Assembly (NCBI RefSeq): GCF_019219825.1
Contig: NZ_JAHUXH010000006.1
Location: 62,001-126,000 of the forward strand
Length of the DNA stretch: 64,000 nt
Direction of reading: 5' to 3'
DNA from: Streptomyces sp. TRM70350
GTDB lineage: Bacteria; Actinomycetota; Actinomycetes; Streptomycetales; Streptomycetaceae
The notes under the pieces are model-generated. The model searched no databases and was not told the origin of the DNA. It saw only the letters and a program-made list of their open reading frames with translations. Below, one piece after another: positions 18,143 through 26,410 of this stretch. A program made the position numbers and the translations under genes. Within the stretch, counting starts at the first letter, position 1. Each line of letters starts with the position of its first letter.

Positions 18143-19639
18143 GTGCCTCTCCCCTCACGCCGCACGGCCCTGCTGTGCGCCCTCGCGGCCGGCGCCGCGA
18201 CCCTCTTCCCCGCGAACCCGGCGCAGGCCGCCCCCACCCCCGGCCTCCGCTTCGGCGCCTGCCCGGACTCCGTGCCCGCCCCGCCCGCGCCGGACCGCGT
18301 CGAGTGCGGCACCATCGCCGTACCGCTCGACTGGAACCGTCCACAGGGACGGCGTGTCGAGATAGCCGTCTCCCGCGTCCCCGCCACGGGCACGCCCGCC
18401 GAACGGCGTGGCATCCTGCTGGTCAACCCCGGCGGACCGGGCGGCTCCGGGCTGCCCTACGCGGTGACGAAGCGCGTCAGACTCCCTGAGAGCGTGCGGC
18501 GTTCGTACGACGTCATCGGCTTCGACCCGCGCGGCGTCGGCCACAGCGCCCCCGCCGACTGCGGTCCGATGGGCGGCCTCTTCGACAGCCCGGGCGCGGA
18601 CCCGGTGCCGGTGGGCCCGACCGCGGAACGCGCCTATCTCGCCTCGCTCCGCGACATGGCCGACGACTGCGCCAGGGGCGCGTCCGGCGTCCTGCCGTAT
18701 CTGTCCACCGAGCAGACCGCGCACGACATGGACGCCGTCCGGGCCGCGCTCGGAGAGCCGTCGACGAGCTTCCTGGGTGTGTCGTACGGCAGTTATCTCG
18801 GCGCGGCGTACGCGGCCCTGTTCCCGCACCGGGTGGGCCGTATGGTCCTCGACAGCGTGGTGGGGCCGTGGAGTTGGTACGCCTTCGACGTCGTCCAGAG
18901 CCGGGCGCTGCTGCGGCAGCGCGACACGTTCTACGCCTGGACGGCCGCGCACGCGGACCGCTTCGGGCTGGGCGGTCGAACGGCGGACGTCCGTGAGGCC
19001 TATCTGCGGGTGCGGCGCGGGCTGGCGGAGCGGCCGGTGGAGGGTTTCGGTGCGGCGGAGTTCGACCGGGCCGTCTACCGCGCGCTGGGCCGCACCGAAC
19101 GCTGGTCGGGACTCGCCGACGGTCTGCGTGCCTATCTGCGGGACGGCACGGTGACGGGCCTGCGCCCGGCCTCACCCTTCGAGAGCGCGTCCTCGCGCAA
19201 CTACGAGGCGGCGAACCGGATCGTCAAGTGCGCGGACGGGCCCGCGCCCACGCCGGCCCGCGTCCTGACGGACATCCGCCGCATCCGCCGTGTCGACCCC
19301 CAGCCGGTCCTGACCGGCATGGAGGCGTCGACCTGCGCGTACTGGCGGTACCGACCCGCCCACCGCACCCCCCTCGGCAGCCCGGACGCGCCACCGCTGC
19401 TGCTGGTGGCCTCGGCGCACGACCCCGTCACACCCGTCGCGGGGGCGCGGGAACTACGACGGCTCCTGCCCGGCTCGCGGCTGGTGACGCTGGAGAACGA
19501 CTACTCGCACGGTGTGTTCGCCAGCCGGGGGAACACGTGCGTGGACGACACGGTGGCGGCGTATCTGGTCGGCGGGGCGGTTCCGGCGGGGGATGTGAGG
19601 TGTACGGGGCCGGGGCTGCCGGAGCCGTCAGCACGATGA
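18143..19639 (+). CDS. Secreted alpha/beta hydrolase, tripeptidyl aminopeptidase type
   Basis: A 498-residue exported serine hydrolase of the S33 family. An N-terminal RR, hydrophobic stretch and AQAA site give a signal peptide (residues 1-29). The oxyanion loop is LLVNPGGPGGSGLPY, the nucleophile elbow is GVSYGSYLG, and the C-terminal TAP-like domain carries the Asp in HDPVTPV and the His in DYSHGVF. Family members release short peptides from the N-termini of proteins outside the cell. The start is GTG with CCGGAG upstream. It is divergent from the ten-gene operon and shares its Fur-type palindrome, so it may answer to the same signal. Confidence 0.9.
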   Translation: MPLPSRRTALLCALAAGAATLFPANPAQAAPTPGLRFGACPDSVPAPPAPDRVECGTIAVPLDWNRPQGRRVEIAVSRVPATGTPAERRGILLVNPGGPGGSGLPYAVTKRVRLPESVRRSYDVIGFDPRGVGHSAPADCGPMGGLFDSPGADPVPVGPTAERAYLASLRDMADDCARGASGVLPYLSTEQTAHDMDAVRAALGEPSTSFLGVSYGSYLGAAYAALFPHRVGRMVLDSVVGPWSWYAFDVVQSRALLRQRDTFYAWTAAHADRFGLGGRTADVREAYLRVRRGLAERPVEGFGAAEFDRAVYRALGRTERWSGLADGLRAYLRDGTVTGLRPASPFESASSRNYEAANRIVKCADGPAPTPARVLTDIRRIRRVDPQPVLTGMEASTCAYWRYRPAHRTPLGSPDAPPLLLVASAHDPVTPVAGARELRRLLPGSRLVTLENDYSHGVFASRGNTCVDDTVAAYLVGGAVPAGDVRCTGPGLPEPSAR

Positions 19640-19657
19640 CGGGCCGTCACCCGCAGG

Positions 19658-19672
19658 TGAAAACGGTTTTCA
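19658..19672 (+). promoter_or_regulatory. Zur box in GNAT gene promoter
   Basis: TGAAAACGGTTTTCA is a perfect 15-bp palindrome of the actinobacterial Zur type (consensus close to TGAAAATNATTTTCA). It lies 9 bp upstream of a possible -10 hexamer TAGGGT (19682-19687), and the next gene starts at 19734. The position overlaps the expected -35 region, so bound Zur would block the promoter when zinc is plentiful. Confidence 0.7.
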
Positions 19673-19733
19673 TCTAGCTGCTAGGGTGACGCACACATCG
19701 GCCGGAGCACGCCAGAGAAACAGGAGAGCCCCC

Positions 19734-20297
19734 GTGAGCAACACCCAGCACCACGCGTACACCGTGCGCCCCGCGACCCCGGCCGACGTGGAGGGCGCAC
19801 GCCGCGTCATGCTCGACACCTTCTACCGGGAGTTCGGGTACGGGTACGTACCCCAGTGGCACCGGGACGTGCTGGACATCGAGGGCACGTACCTGGACGA
19901 CCCCCGCCATCTGCTCCTGGTCGCGGTGCTGGACGGCGAGGTCGTCGCCACGACCGGCGTCCGCTCGGCGGGGCCCGCCCATCCGCCGCACCCGCGCCGG
20001 CTCGCCGAGCAGTACCCGTCGGGCAGCACCGCCCAACTGGTCCGCGTGTACGTCCACCCCGACCACCGGCGGCGCGGACTCGCCCGCACCCTGGTCGAGA
20101 CCGCCTGCGACTTCGTCGCCGACACGCCCGGCTACGAGCGCATCTATCTCCACACCAACGTCAACGTCGAGGGCTCGGAGCCGTTCTGGCGCGGCCTGGC
20201 CAAGGAGATCTTCGACGCCCGGACCACGGGTGAACACGGTCCGGGCGTCGCGACGGTGCACTTCGAGATCCCGATGCCGGCCGGCGGGCCGAGGTAG
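19734..20297 (+). CDS. GNAT-family N-acetyltransferase, putatively zinc-regulated
   Basis: A 187-residue GNAT acetyltransferase. The central AQLVRVYVHPDHRRRGLARTL is motif A, with the RRRGLA pyrophosphate loop that holds acetyl-CoA. It is followed by IYLHTNVNVEGSEPFWRGL, typical of motif B. The GTG start is supported by AGGAG seven bases upstream; an in-frame upstream ATG lacks such a site and would lie inside the promoter. The gene stands alone on this strand, directly behind a Zur-type palindrome, which sets it apart from the many housekeeping GNAT genes. Substrate unknown; acetylation of a metallophore precursor is one possibility. Confidence 0.85.
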   Translation: MSNTQHHAYTVRPATPADVEGARRVMLDTFYREFGYGYVPQWHRDVLDIEGTYLDDPRHLLLVAVLDGEVVATTGVRSAGPAHPPHPRRLAEQYPSGSTAQLVRVYVHPDHRRRGLARTLVETACDFVADTPGYERIYLHTNVNVEGSEPFWRGLAKEIFDARTTGEHGPGVATVHFEIPMPAGGPR

Positions 20298-20323
20298 CCC
20301 GCGGGTCGGCGTCGGGATCGGGC

Positions 20324-20353
20324 CACGGGCCGCGGCAACCGGCCGGGCCCGTG
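20324..20353. terminator. Bidirectional hairpin between convergent genes
   Basis: CACGGGCC (20324-20331) pairs perfectly with GGCCCGTG (20346-20353), with further GC pairing possible in the loop. It lies in the 62-bp gap between the convergent GNAT and GAPDH genes and can serve both. Confidence 0.5.
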
Positions 20354-20359
20354 CCCGGA

Positions 20360-21814
20360 TCAGGCGACCGGTGCCGGATAGGTCGGGTACTCGACCCCGG
20401 AGACGTGCTGGACGACGCGGACGACCTGGCAGGAGTAGCCGAACTCGTTGTCGTACCAGAGGTAGAGGATCGCGTTGTCGCCCTCGACCTTGGTGGCGCC
20501 GGCGTCGACGATCGAGGCGTGGCGCGAGCCGATGAAGTCGCTGGAGACCGCGTCGGGGGCGGTGATGAAGTCGATCTGGCGCTTGAGCGGCGAGGTCAGC
20601 GACACCTCGCGGAGGTGGTCGAGGACCTCCTCGCGGGTGGTCTCGCGGGCGAGTTGCAGGTTGAGGATCGCGATCGAGACGTCCGGCACCGGCACGCGGA
20701 TCGAGCTGCCGGTGATCTTCGTCTTGAGGTCGGGCAGCGCCTTGGCGACGGCGGAGGCGGCGCCGGTCTCGGTGATGACCATGTTGAGCGGCGCGGAACG
20801 GCCCCGGCGGTCGGCCTTGTGGTAGTTGTCCAGCAGGTTCTGGTCGTTGGTGAACGAGTGGACCGTCTCCACGTGGCCGCGCAGCACGCCGAACTCGTCG
20901 TCCATCGCCTTCAGCGGCGGGACGATCGCGTTGGTGGTGCAGGACGCGCAGGACAGGATGTCCTCGTCCGGCTTGAGGGTGTTGTGGTTGACGCCGTGCA
21001 CGATGTTGGGGACGTCGCCCTTGCCGGGGGCGGTCAGCACGACCTTGGCGATGCCCGGCTGGAGGTGCTTGGACAGGCCCTCGCGGTCGCGCCACTTGCC
21101 GGTGTTGTCGATGAGGATGGCGTCCTTGATGCCGTACGCCGTGTAGTCCACCGACGTCGGGTCGTCGGAGTAGATCACCTTGATCTCGTTGCCGTTGGCG
21201 AGGATCGTGCTGTTCGCCTCGTCGACGGTGATCGTGCCCTGGAACTGGCCGTGGATGGAGTCGCGGCGCAGCAGCGAGGCACGCTTGACGAGGTCCTCGC
21301 CGGACCGCCCGCCGCCGCCCCGGACGACGATGGCGCGCAGCCGCAGGCCGTTGCCGGAGCCCGCCTTCTCGATCAGCAGGCGGGCGACGAGGCGACCGAT
21401 GCGGCCGAAGCCGTAGAGGACGACGTCGCGCGGCTCGCGGCGCTCGATCCTGTTGGCGCCGGTGGCACCGGCGACGGCCTCGGCGGTGAACTCCTCGACG
21501 CTCAGGCCGCGGTCGTCGGCCATGTACGTGGCGGCGAGCATGCCGATGTCGATCTGGGAGGGGCCGAGGTCGAGGGTGGTGAGCGCCTGCAGGAACGGCA
21601 TCGTCTCGGTGACCGAGAGCTCGGCACCGGCGATCTGGCGGGCGAACCGGTGGGCTTTGAGGATGCTGATGACCGACCTGTTCACCAAGGAGCGGCTGTG
21701 CAGCAGGACGGTGACATCCCGCTCGCGATGCAGCTTCCCGATGATCGGAATCATCGACTCCGCGATCTCCTCGCGGTTCTTCCAGTTGGTGAACGAGTCG
21801 TCGTTGACAGTCAC
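20360..21814 (-). CDS. gap: Long-form glyceraldehyde-3-phosphate dehydrogenase
   Basis: A 484-residue GAPDH, about 140 residues longer than the glycolytic form because of an N-terminal extension. The NAD-binding domain begins at VVLYGFGRIGR (131-141), the catalytic cysteine is Cys292 in SCASCTTN (288-295), and the C-terminal NEFGYSCQVVRVV closes the barrel. The extension (residues 1-130) is helical and polar with no clear motif; similar long GAPDHs are known in actinobacteria. It converts glyceraldehyde-3-phosphate and phosphate to 1,3-bisphosphoglycerate. The GTG start has only a weak GAAAGA site. It probably acts beside a separate standard gap gene elsewhere; that is inference. Confidence 0.9.
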   Translation of the reverse strand: MTVNDDSFTNWKNREEIAESMIPIIGKLHRERDVTVLLHSRSLVNRSVISILKAHRFARQIAGAELSVTETMPFLQALTTLDLGPSQIDIGMLAATYMADDRGLSVEEFTAEAVAGATGANRIERREPRDVVLYGFGRIGRLVARLLIEKAGSGNGLRLRAIVVRGGGGRSGEDLVKRASLLRRDSIHGQFQGTITVDEANSTILANGNEIKVIYSDDPTSVDYTAYGIKDAILIDNTGKWRDREGLSKHLQPGIAKVVLTAPGKGDVPNIVHGVNHNTLKPDEDILSCASCTTNAIVPPLKAMDDEFGVLRGHVETVHSFTNDQNLLDNYHKADRRGRSAPLNMVITETGAASAVAKALPDLKTKITGSSIRVPVPDVSIAILNLQLARETTREEVLDHLREVSLTSPLKRQIDFITAPDAVSSDFIGSRHASIVDAGATKVEGDNAILYLWYDNEFGYSCQVVRVVQHVSGVEYPTYPAPVA

Positions 21815-22287
21815 GGGCCTATCTTTCGAGCTAGGTGGCGCTCATATGCTAACCACACCGCCGATTCGGTCATTCACCCGGTGGTCGGGTGGGGTTCTCC
21901 GGCCCCGCGGTGACACGCCCCGAGCGCGTCGGCGACGGTGGCGGGTCCGTTCCCCGGCAGCACACGGCCCGGTCTGCGGACGGCGAGGACCATCGAACCG
22001 ACCTCATTCCGTGCCGCACACAACGCACGCCTCGGCTTCGCGGTCGCCGGGCTGGCCCTCGCCAAGCTCCTCCCCGTCGCCGTCGAACGTGCGGGCGCGC
22101 CCGCCGGTCCCGGCGGCGTCGCCACCGCCTCGACACCCGGACACGGCGGGATGCTGCTCGGGCCGCCCGCACATCGGGTTCGCCACGCGCAGGATGGCCG
22201 GGGGCTGACGAGAAAGCCCGCAACTCGGGGCGTTAGCCGAGAAAAACGCTCCCCCTCGACCGCACTCCATACGGCAGACTCATCGGC
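21815..22287. other. 473-bp spacer without a convincing gene
   Basis: The first ~60 bases are A/T-richer and probably hold the GAPDH promoter; TAGCAT near 21846-21851 on the minus strand could be its -10. Around 22018-22110 the plus strand encodes a short protein-like stretch (LGFAVAGLALAKLLPVAVER) that looks like a membrane segment but has no start or proper end. It may be a gene remnant. Nothing else is supported. Confidence 0.4.
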
Positions 22288-23028
22288 ATGGAGACCGCCG
22301 ACTTCATCAGCACCCTCGACCGCGAGGGCCGGTTGCTTGCCACGGCCGCCGCCGAGGCCGGGACCGACGCCAAGGTGCCGACCTGCCCGGACTGGCAGGT
22401 CAGGGATCTGCTGCGGCACACCGGCATGGTGCACCGCTGGGCGACCGGCTTCGTCGCCGAGGCGCGGACCTCGTACCAGCCCGGAGGCGAACTGCCCGAC
22501 CTGGACGGCGAGGACCTGCTGACCTGGTATCGGGAAGGGCACCGCCGACTCGTCGACACCCTCACCGCCGCGCCACCCGACGTGCGGTGCTGGCAGGTGC
22601 TGCCCGCCCCGACCCCGCTCGCGTGCTGGGCGCGGCGGCAGGCGCACGAGACGACGGTGCACCGCGTCGACGCCGAGGCGGCGCGCGGCGGTGCGAACGC
22701 GGAGATCGCCCGCGACTTCGCGGTGGACGGCATCGACGAACTGCTGCGCGTCTTCCACGCCCGCCGCAAGAGTGCCGTGCGCACCGAGGAGCCCCGGGTG
22801 CTGCGGGTGCGGGCGACCGACGTGGACGACGCGGTGTGGACCGTACGGCTGTCCACGGAACCGCCGGTGACGGTACGGGACGACGCCGGTGCCGCCGACT
22901 GCGAGATCGGCGGACCGGCCGTACGGCTGTATCTCTCGCTCTGGAACCGGCAGCCGTTCCCCGAGGTCGGCGGGGACAGCGCGTTGGCCGATCTGTGGCG
23001 GGAGAAGTCCGGGATCGTCTGGAGCTGA
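22288..23028 (+). CDS. Maleylpyruvate-isomerase-family (MDMPI/DinB) protein
   Basis: A 246-residue protein of the mycothiol-dependent maleylpyruvate isomerase superfamily. The N-terminal four-helix MDMPI domain contains the diagnostic CPDWQVRDLLRHTGMVHRW near residues 36-54 and the later ARRQAHETTVHRVDAE, which supply the usual metal-binding histidines. A C-terminal domain of about 90 residues matches the SCP2-like MDMPI C-terminal region. Such proteins use mycothiol or act as metal-dependent thiol transferases; the substrate here is unknown. It stands alone between GAPDH and a MarR regulator on the other strand. Confidence 0.82.
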   Translation: METADFISTLDREGRLLATAAAEAGTDAKVPTCPDWQVRDLLRHTGMVHRWATGFVAEARTSYQPGGELPDLDGEDLLTWYREGHRRLVDTLTAAPPDVRCWQVLPAPTPLACWARRQAHETTVHRVDAEAARGGANAEIARDFAVDGIDELLRVFHARRKSAVRTEEPRVLRVRATDVDDAVWTVRLSTEPPVTVRDDAGAADCEIGGPAVRLYLSLWNRQPFPEVGGDSALADLWREKSGIVWS

Positions 23029-23049
23029 CGCCCGGCCCCGTGATGTGGG

Positions 23050-23445
23050 TCAGTCCGCCAGCATCCGGGACAGCACCGCCCGCTGCACGGGCAGCACCTC
23101 GCCGTGCAGGGCGCGCCCCTTCGCCGTGAGCGCCACTCGGACACCACGCCGGTCCTCGGGGCACATGGCGCGTTCCACGAGCCCGTCCTTCTCCAACCGG
23201 GCGATCAGCCGGGACAGCGCGCTCTGGCTGAGGTGGACCCGCTCGGAGATCTCCTGGACGCGGAGGGAGCAGGCGCCGGTGTCGGCCGTGGAGCCGGAAG
23301 CGAGCACATCGAGGACCTCGAAGTCGCTGGCGCACAGGCCGTGTTGGTGCAGTGCGCGGTCTATCTCGCACTGCGTGCGGGAGTGCAGGGCCAGGATGGC
23401 CCGCCACTGCTCCACAAGCGCCTGCTCGGCCTTCTTCGCCGCCAT
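23050..23445 (-). CDS. MarR-family transcriptional regulator
   Basis: A 131-residue winged-helix regulator. Helix-turn-helix residues lie in ISERVHLSQSALSRLIARLEKDGLVER, and the wing is CPEDRRGVRVALTAKGR. Length and order fit MarR dimers that bind aromatic or oxidant effectors. The ATG at 23445 is used because the family N-terminus begins there and upstream codons look non-coding. A palindrome-rich, AT-richer promoter follows upstream. The divergent target that normally accompanies such a regulator appears to be decayed here. Confidence 0.85.
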   Translation of the reverse strand: MAAKKAEQALVEQWRAILALHSRTQCEIDRALHQHGLCASDFEVLDVLASGSTADTGACSLRVQEISERVHLSQSALSRLIARLEKDGLVERAMCPEDRRGVRVALTAKGRALHGEVLPVQRAVLSRMLAD

Positions 23446-23492
23446 GGCCGCACCGTAGCAGAGAAGTGAATTCCTTGCGTCAGCATTAAATG

Positions 23493-23520
23493 TGCTTGCA
23501 TTGGGATGCATGCGCATGCA
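23493..23520. promoter_or_regulatory. MarR-type operator candidate
   Basis: TGCATGCGCATGCA (23507-23520) is a perfect 14-bp palindrome. It overlaps TTGCATTGGGATGCA, a second inverted pair. It lies between the MarR gene and the remains of a divergent gene starting at 23539, the usual place for autoregulation. Confidence 0.5.
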
Positions 23521-23538
23521 GTAGCAGTGTTCCGTGTC

Positions 23539-23772
23539 ATGACCTCTCCGCTCACCACCTCGGCGTCCGAGGGACGCTGGCGGGGCCTGGCACGCACGCT
23601 CGCCATCGCGGGCGGCCCGGCGCCTTGCGATCGCACGCTCCCCCACGCTCGAACGGGCTTCGCCCTCCGGGCGGACGACGGGGAATGTGACGACAGGGCC
23701 CAGGGACGTCTCCGGGGTGCGCCCGGCGGGGCCTGCTTGCTCCGTCGGGCGCACGCATGTTTGATGCGGGTC
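23539..23772 (+). pseudogene. Possible remnant of a divergent MarR-controlled gene
   Basis: ATG at 23539 starts a frame with a plausible beginning (MTSPLTTSASEGRWRGLART), similar in feel to the start of drug-efflux MFS transporters often divergent from MarR genes. After about 25 residues it loses all protein character, with no membrane helix. It runs into the DUF6332 gene. I read it as the 5' stub of a deleted transporter gene; this is inference. Confidence 0.35.
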
Positions 23773-24057
23773 ATGGAGACTTACGGGGGACGGCGTACGC
23801 AGGCCGAGCGGGATGCGATCACCGTCGAGATCGGGTACGCGCTGTGCAGCGCGGCCTTCGCGGCGGCGGTCGTCGTCGGGGCGGTCGCCGGTCCGGCGTG
23901 GCTCTTCGCACTGCCCGGCGTGGTGGAGACCTCGCTGATCCGGGCGGGACTGGTCCTCGGGCCGGTGCTGTTCGTCGTGCGGGTGATCGCCGTGCTCGTC
24001 CGTTTCCGGCAGGCGACTCAGCCGAGCCAGCCCGGTCGCACCAGCCCCGACTCGTAG
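23773..24057 (+). CDS. Small DUF6332-type membrane protein
   Basis: A 94-residue protein beginning METYGGRRTQAERDAITVEI, followed by two hydrophobic helices (about 21-45 and 55-75) and a polar tail. The opening and two-helix layout match what I recall of the DUF6332 family of streptomycetes. Function unknown. ATG 23764 is an alternative start three codons upstream, and no strong ribosome site is seen. Its last 40 bases overlap the end of the response-regulator gene on the other strand. Confidence 0.65.
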   Translation: METYGGRRTQAERDAITVEIGYALCSAAFAAAVVVGAVAGPAWLFALPGVVETSLIRAGLVLGPVLFVVRVIAVLVRFRQATQPSQPGRTSPDS

Positions 24058-24683
24058 GCCAGCACCACCAGTTGGGCCCGGTCCCGCGCGCCCAGCTTCA
24101 CCATCGTGCGGCTGACGTGCGTCTTCGCAGTGAGGGGGCTGACGACCAGGCGGCGGGCGATCTCCTCGTTGGACAGGCCGATGCCGACCAGGGCCATCAC
24201 CTCCCGCACCCGCTCGGTGAGTGCGGCGAGGGCGTCGGCGGCCGCGGGCTCCTTGGAGCGGGCCGCGAACTCGGCGATCAGCCGCCGTGTCACGCCCGGT
24301 GAGAGCAGCGCGTCGCCCGCGACCACCGCCCGTAGCGCGCGCAGGAGTTCGTCCGGCTCGGTGTCCTTCACCAGGAATCCGGAGGCGCCGGAGCGGATCG
24401 CCTCGAAGACGTACTCGTCCAGTTCGAAGGTGGTCAGCATGGCCACCTTCACGTCATTCAGAGCCGCGTCCTCGATGATCCGGCGGGTCGCGGCCAGGCC
24501 GTCGAGGACGGGCATCCGGATGTCCATCAGGACGATGTCGGGCCGCAGTTCGCGCACCGCACGCAGCGCCTCCTCACCGTCGGCGGCCTCCCCGGCCACC
24601 TCGATGTCCGGCTGCGCGTCCAGCAACGCCTTGAAACCGGCCCGGACCAGGGACTGGTCGTCGGCGAGAGTTACCCGGATCAC
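24018..24683 (-). CDS. NarL/LuxR-type response regulator
   Basis: A 221-residue two-component regulator. The receiver domain has ADDQ at the acidic pocket, the phospho-acceptor Asp in VLMDIRMPVLDG near residue 54, and Lys in FLVKDTEP. The C-terminal LuxR helix-turn-helix contains LTERVREVMALVGIGLSNEEIARRL and TAKTHVSRTMVKL, with a Val (EVMALV) where Ala is commoner. The GTG start overlaps the kinase stop as GTGA. It is phosphorylated by the partner kinase encoded upstream. Targets are not evident. Confidence 0.93.
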   Translation of the reverse strand: MIRVTLADDQSLVRAGFKALLDAQPDIEVAGEAADGEEALRAVRELRPDIVLMDIRMPVLDGLAATRRIIEDAALNDVKVAMLTTFELDEYVFEAIRSGASGFLVKDTEPDELLRALRAVVAGDALLSPGVTRRLIAEFAARSKEPAAADALAALTERVREVMALVGIGLSNEEIARRLVVSPLTAKTHVSRTMVKLGARDRAQLVVLAYESGLVRPGWLG

Positions 24684-25897
24684 CGGTCGTCGTCCTTCCT
24701 CGTCAGCGGCAGGGTGGCGAGCACCCGGTAGCCGCCGTCGGGTCGCGGGCCCGCCTCGATGGTGCCACCCAGCGCGGCCGCCCGCTCCCGCATTCCGGCC
24801 AGTCCGTTGCCGCTGCCGCCCGCGTCGGCGCCGGTCGCCGGTCCGTCGTCGTCGACGCGCAGTCGCAGCGCGCCGCCCGTCTGATCGAGGTGCACGCACG
24901 CGTGCCGCGAACCGGAGTGCCGTACGACATTGGTGAGGGTCTCCTGGACGATCCGGAACGCGGCGAGGTCCGTCCCGGGCGGCAGACGGGGCGCCTCGCC
25001 CTCGACCGTCACCGTCAATCCCGCGCTCGCCGCCTGTTCGACCAGCTCGGGCAGCCGGTCCAGGCCGGGCGCCGGAGCGCGCGGCGCGTCCCCCGGCGTG
25101 CGCAGGGTGTCGAGCACCTGACGGACCTCGCCGAGCGCCTCCTTGCTGGCGTCCTTGATGGCGGAGAGCGCGGTGCGCGCCTGCTCCGGGTCGCTGTCGA
25201 GGAGGGCGAGACCGACGCCCGCCTGCACATTGATCACGGAGATGCTGTGCGCGAGCACGTCGTGCAGTTCGCGCGCGATCCGCAACCGCTCCTCGTCCGC
25301 CCGCCGCCGCGCCGCCTGCGCCCGCTCGGCCCGCTCCCGCGCCCACTGCTCCCGCCGGGTCCGGGCCAGCTCCGACAGCGCCACGACCGCCACCACCCAG
25401 GTGGCGGTCACGATCTCCTGCGTCCACGAGGCGGGCGCGTCCCCGGACGGCGGCAGCCACCGGTACAGCCAGTGCGCGACCAGCACATGCGCCGCCCACA
25501 ACATCCCCAGCGCCGCCCAGGCGGCCCTGCGATGCCCCGCGACGATCGCGCCGAAACAGGCGACGGCGACGGTGAGCAGCACGGGCCCGTACGGATACCC
25601 GGCGCCCAGATACACCGCGACGACCACCGCGTTGCCGAACACCACGGCCACCGGGAACCGCTGCCGCCACAGCAGCACCCCCGCCGCCACCACCAGCAGC
25701 ACGCGCGCGAAGGGGTCGAGCGCCGCCCGCTCCCCCTCCTGGGCGTGCGCGGCGAAGGTCGACCCCATGAGCACGAAGGCGGTGAGCAGCACGGTGGAAC
25801 GCCACGGCCACCGGCCCGGCCGCTCCTCGTCCCAGCGGCCCGGCCACGGCGGCCCGTGCCGCCACCACCCGCCAGACCGTCCCCACTGCTCCGCCAT
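24680..25897 (-). CDS. Sensor histidine kinase, HisKA_3 type
   Basis: A 405-residue membrane kinase. The N-terminus has four to six hydrophobic helices (about 30-170) with little external loop, then a short coiled linker. The phospho-acceptor His is in RIARELHDVLAHSISVI near residue 207, and the HATPase domain shows a weak N-box (IVQETLTNVVRH) and a G-box (SGNGLAGMRERAAALGG). This is a NarL-partner kinase sensing from within the membrane. ATG 25897 is chosen because the protein-like sequence starts there. The paired regulator follows with a four-base overlap. Confidence 0.9.
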   Translation of the reverse strand: MAEQWGRSGGWWRHGPPWPGRWDEERPGRWPWRSTVLLTAFVLMGSTFAAHAQEGERAALDPFARVLLVVAAGVLLWRQRFPVAVVFGNAVVVAVYLGAGYPYGPVLLTVAVACFGAIVAGHRRAAWAALGMLWAAHVLVAHWLYRWLPPSGDAPASWTQEIVTATWVVAVVALSELARTRREQWARERAERAQAARRRADEERLRIARELHDVLAHSISVINVQAGVGLALLDSDPEQARTALSAIKDASKEALGEVRQVLDTLRTPGDAPRAPAPGLDRLPELVEQAASAGLTVTVEGEAPRLPPGTDLAAFRIVQETLTNVVRHSGSRHACVHLDQTGGALRLRVDDDGPATGADAGGSGNGLAGMRERAAALGGTIEAGPRPDGGYRVLATLPLTRKDDDR

Positions 25898-26410
25898 GCC
25901 CGCCACGCTAGACCGCCCCACGCCGCCCGGCGTCAGCCGGGCGAGGTGATCACACGTACTCCCCCCGAAGTACGTCCTCCCTCTCCCCACCCCCTCCCGG
26001 ACCCGCAGCGCGCGCAGCCGCCTCCGCGCCCACCAGTTCGCCCGCCCGCGGGCCGCCCCGCCACCGGCAGCAGCACGAACCGGATGAGGGAGGCGTGGAG
26101 ACGATGGGCGCGGACCCGGGGCCCGCGCTCCGGTCCCTGCATGCGCGGATCCTGCGTCAGGACCCGGACTTGCTGCCGTCGCCGCCGGTGTCGCCGCCGC
26201 TGCCCTGACGGCCCGGCGCGGCGCGGCCTCCTGCGGAAGGACGAGGCCGACGATGTGGGCGAGCTGAGCGACGGCATGCCGGAAGAACGGCCCGCGGTCC
26301 TCCACGGTCCCCACCTCGGGTGGCAGGAAGGGCGCGAGATCGGCGGCCATCCGCACCGCCTCCGGCCGCAACTCCTCCGGCGGGCACCACGGACACCGGC
26401 GCCACAGACC
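25898..26410. other. 513-bp region with a possible small or broken gene
   Basis: Directly after the stop of the reductase gene (26411), and in the same frame, the minus strand reads a protein-like stretch. It begins WRRCPWCPPEELRPEA with a CPWC pair, then MAADLAPFLPPEVGTVED, and looks coding until about 26220. ATG 26350 has GGAGG eight bases upstream. No stop follows in this frame before the kinase gene, and the later part is Ala/Arg/Pro-rich and unconvincing. It may be a small cistron broken by a frameshift. The rest, 25898-26200, probably holds the kinase promoter. Confidence 0.35.

Noticed and set aside
21870..22236. Small genes in the GAPDH upstream spacer
   Set aside because: The frames are Arg/Ala/Pro-rich shadows without ribosome sites; only a short hydrophobic remnant looks protein-like.
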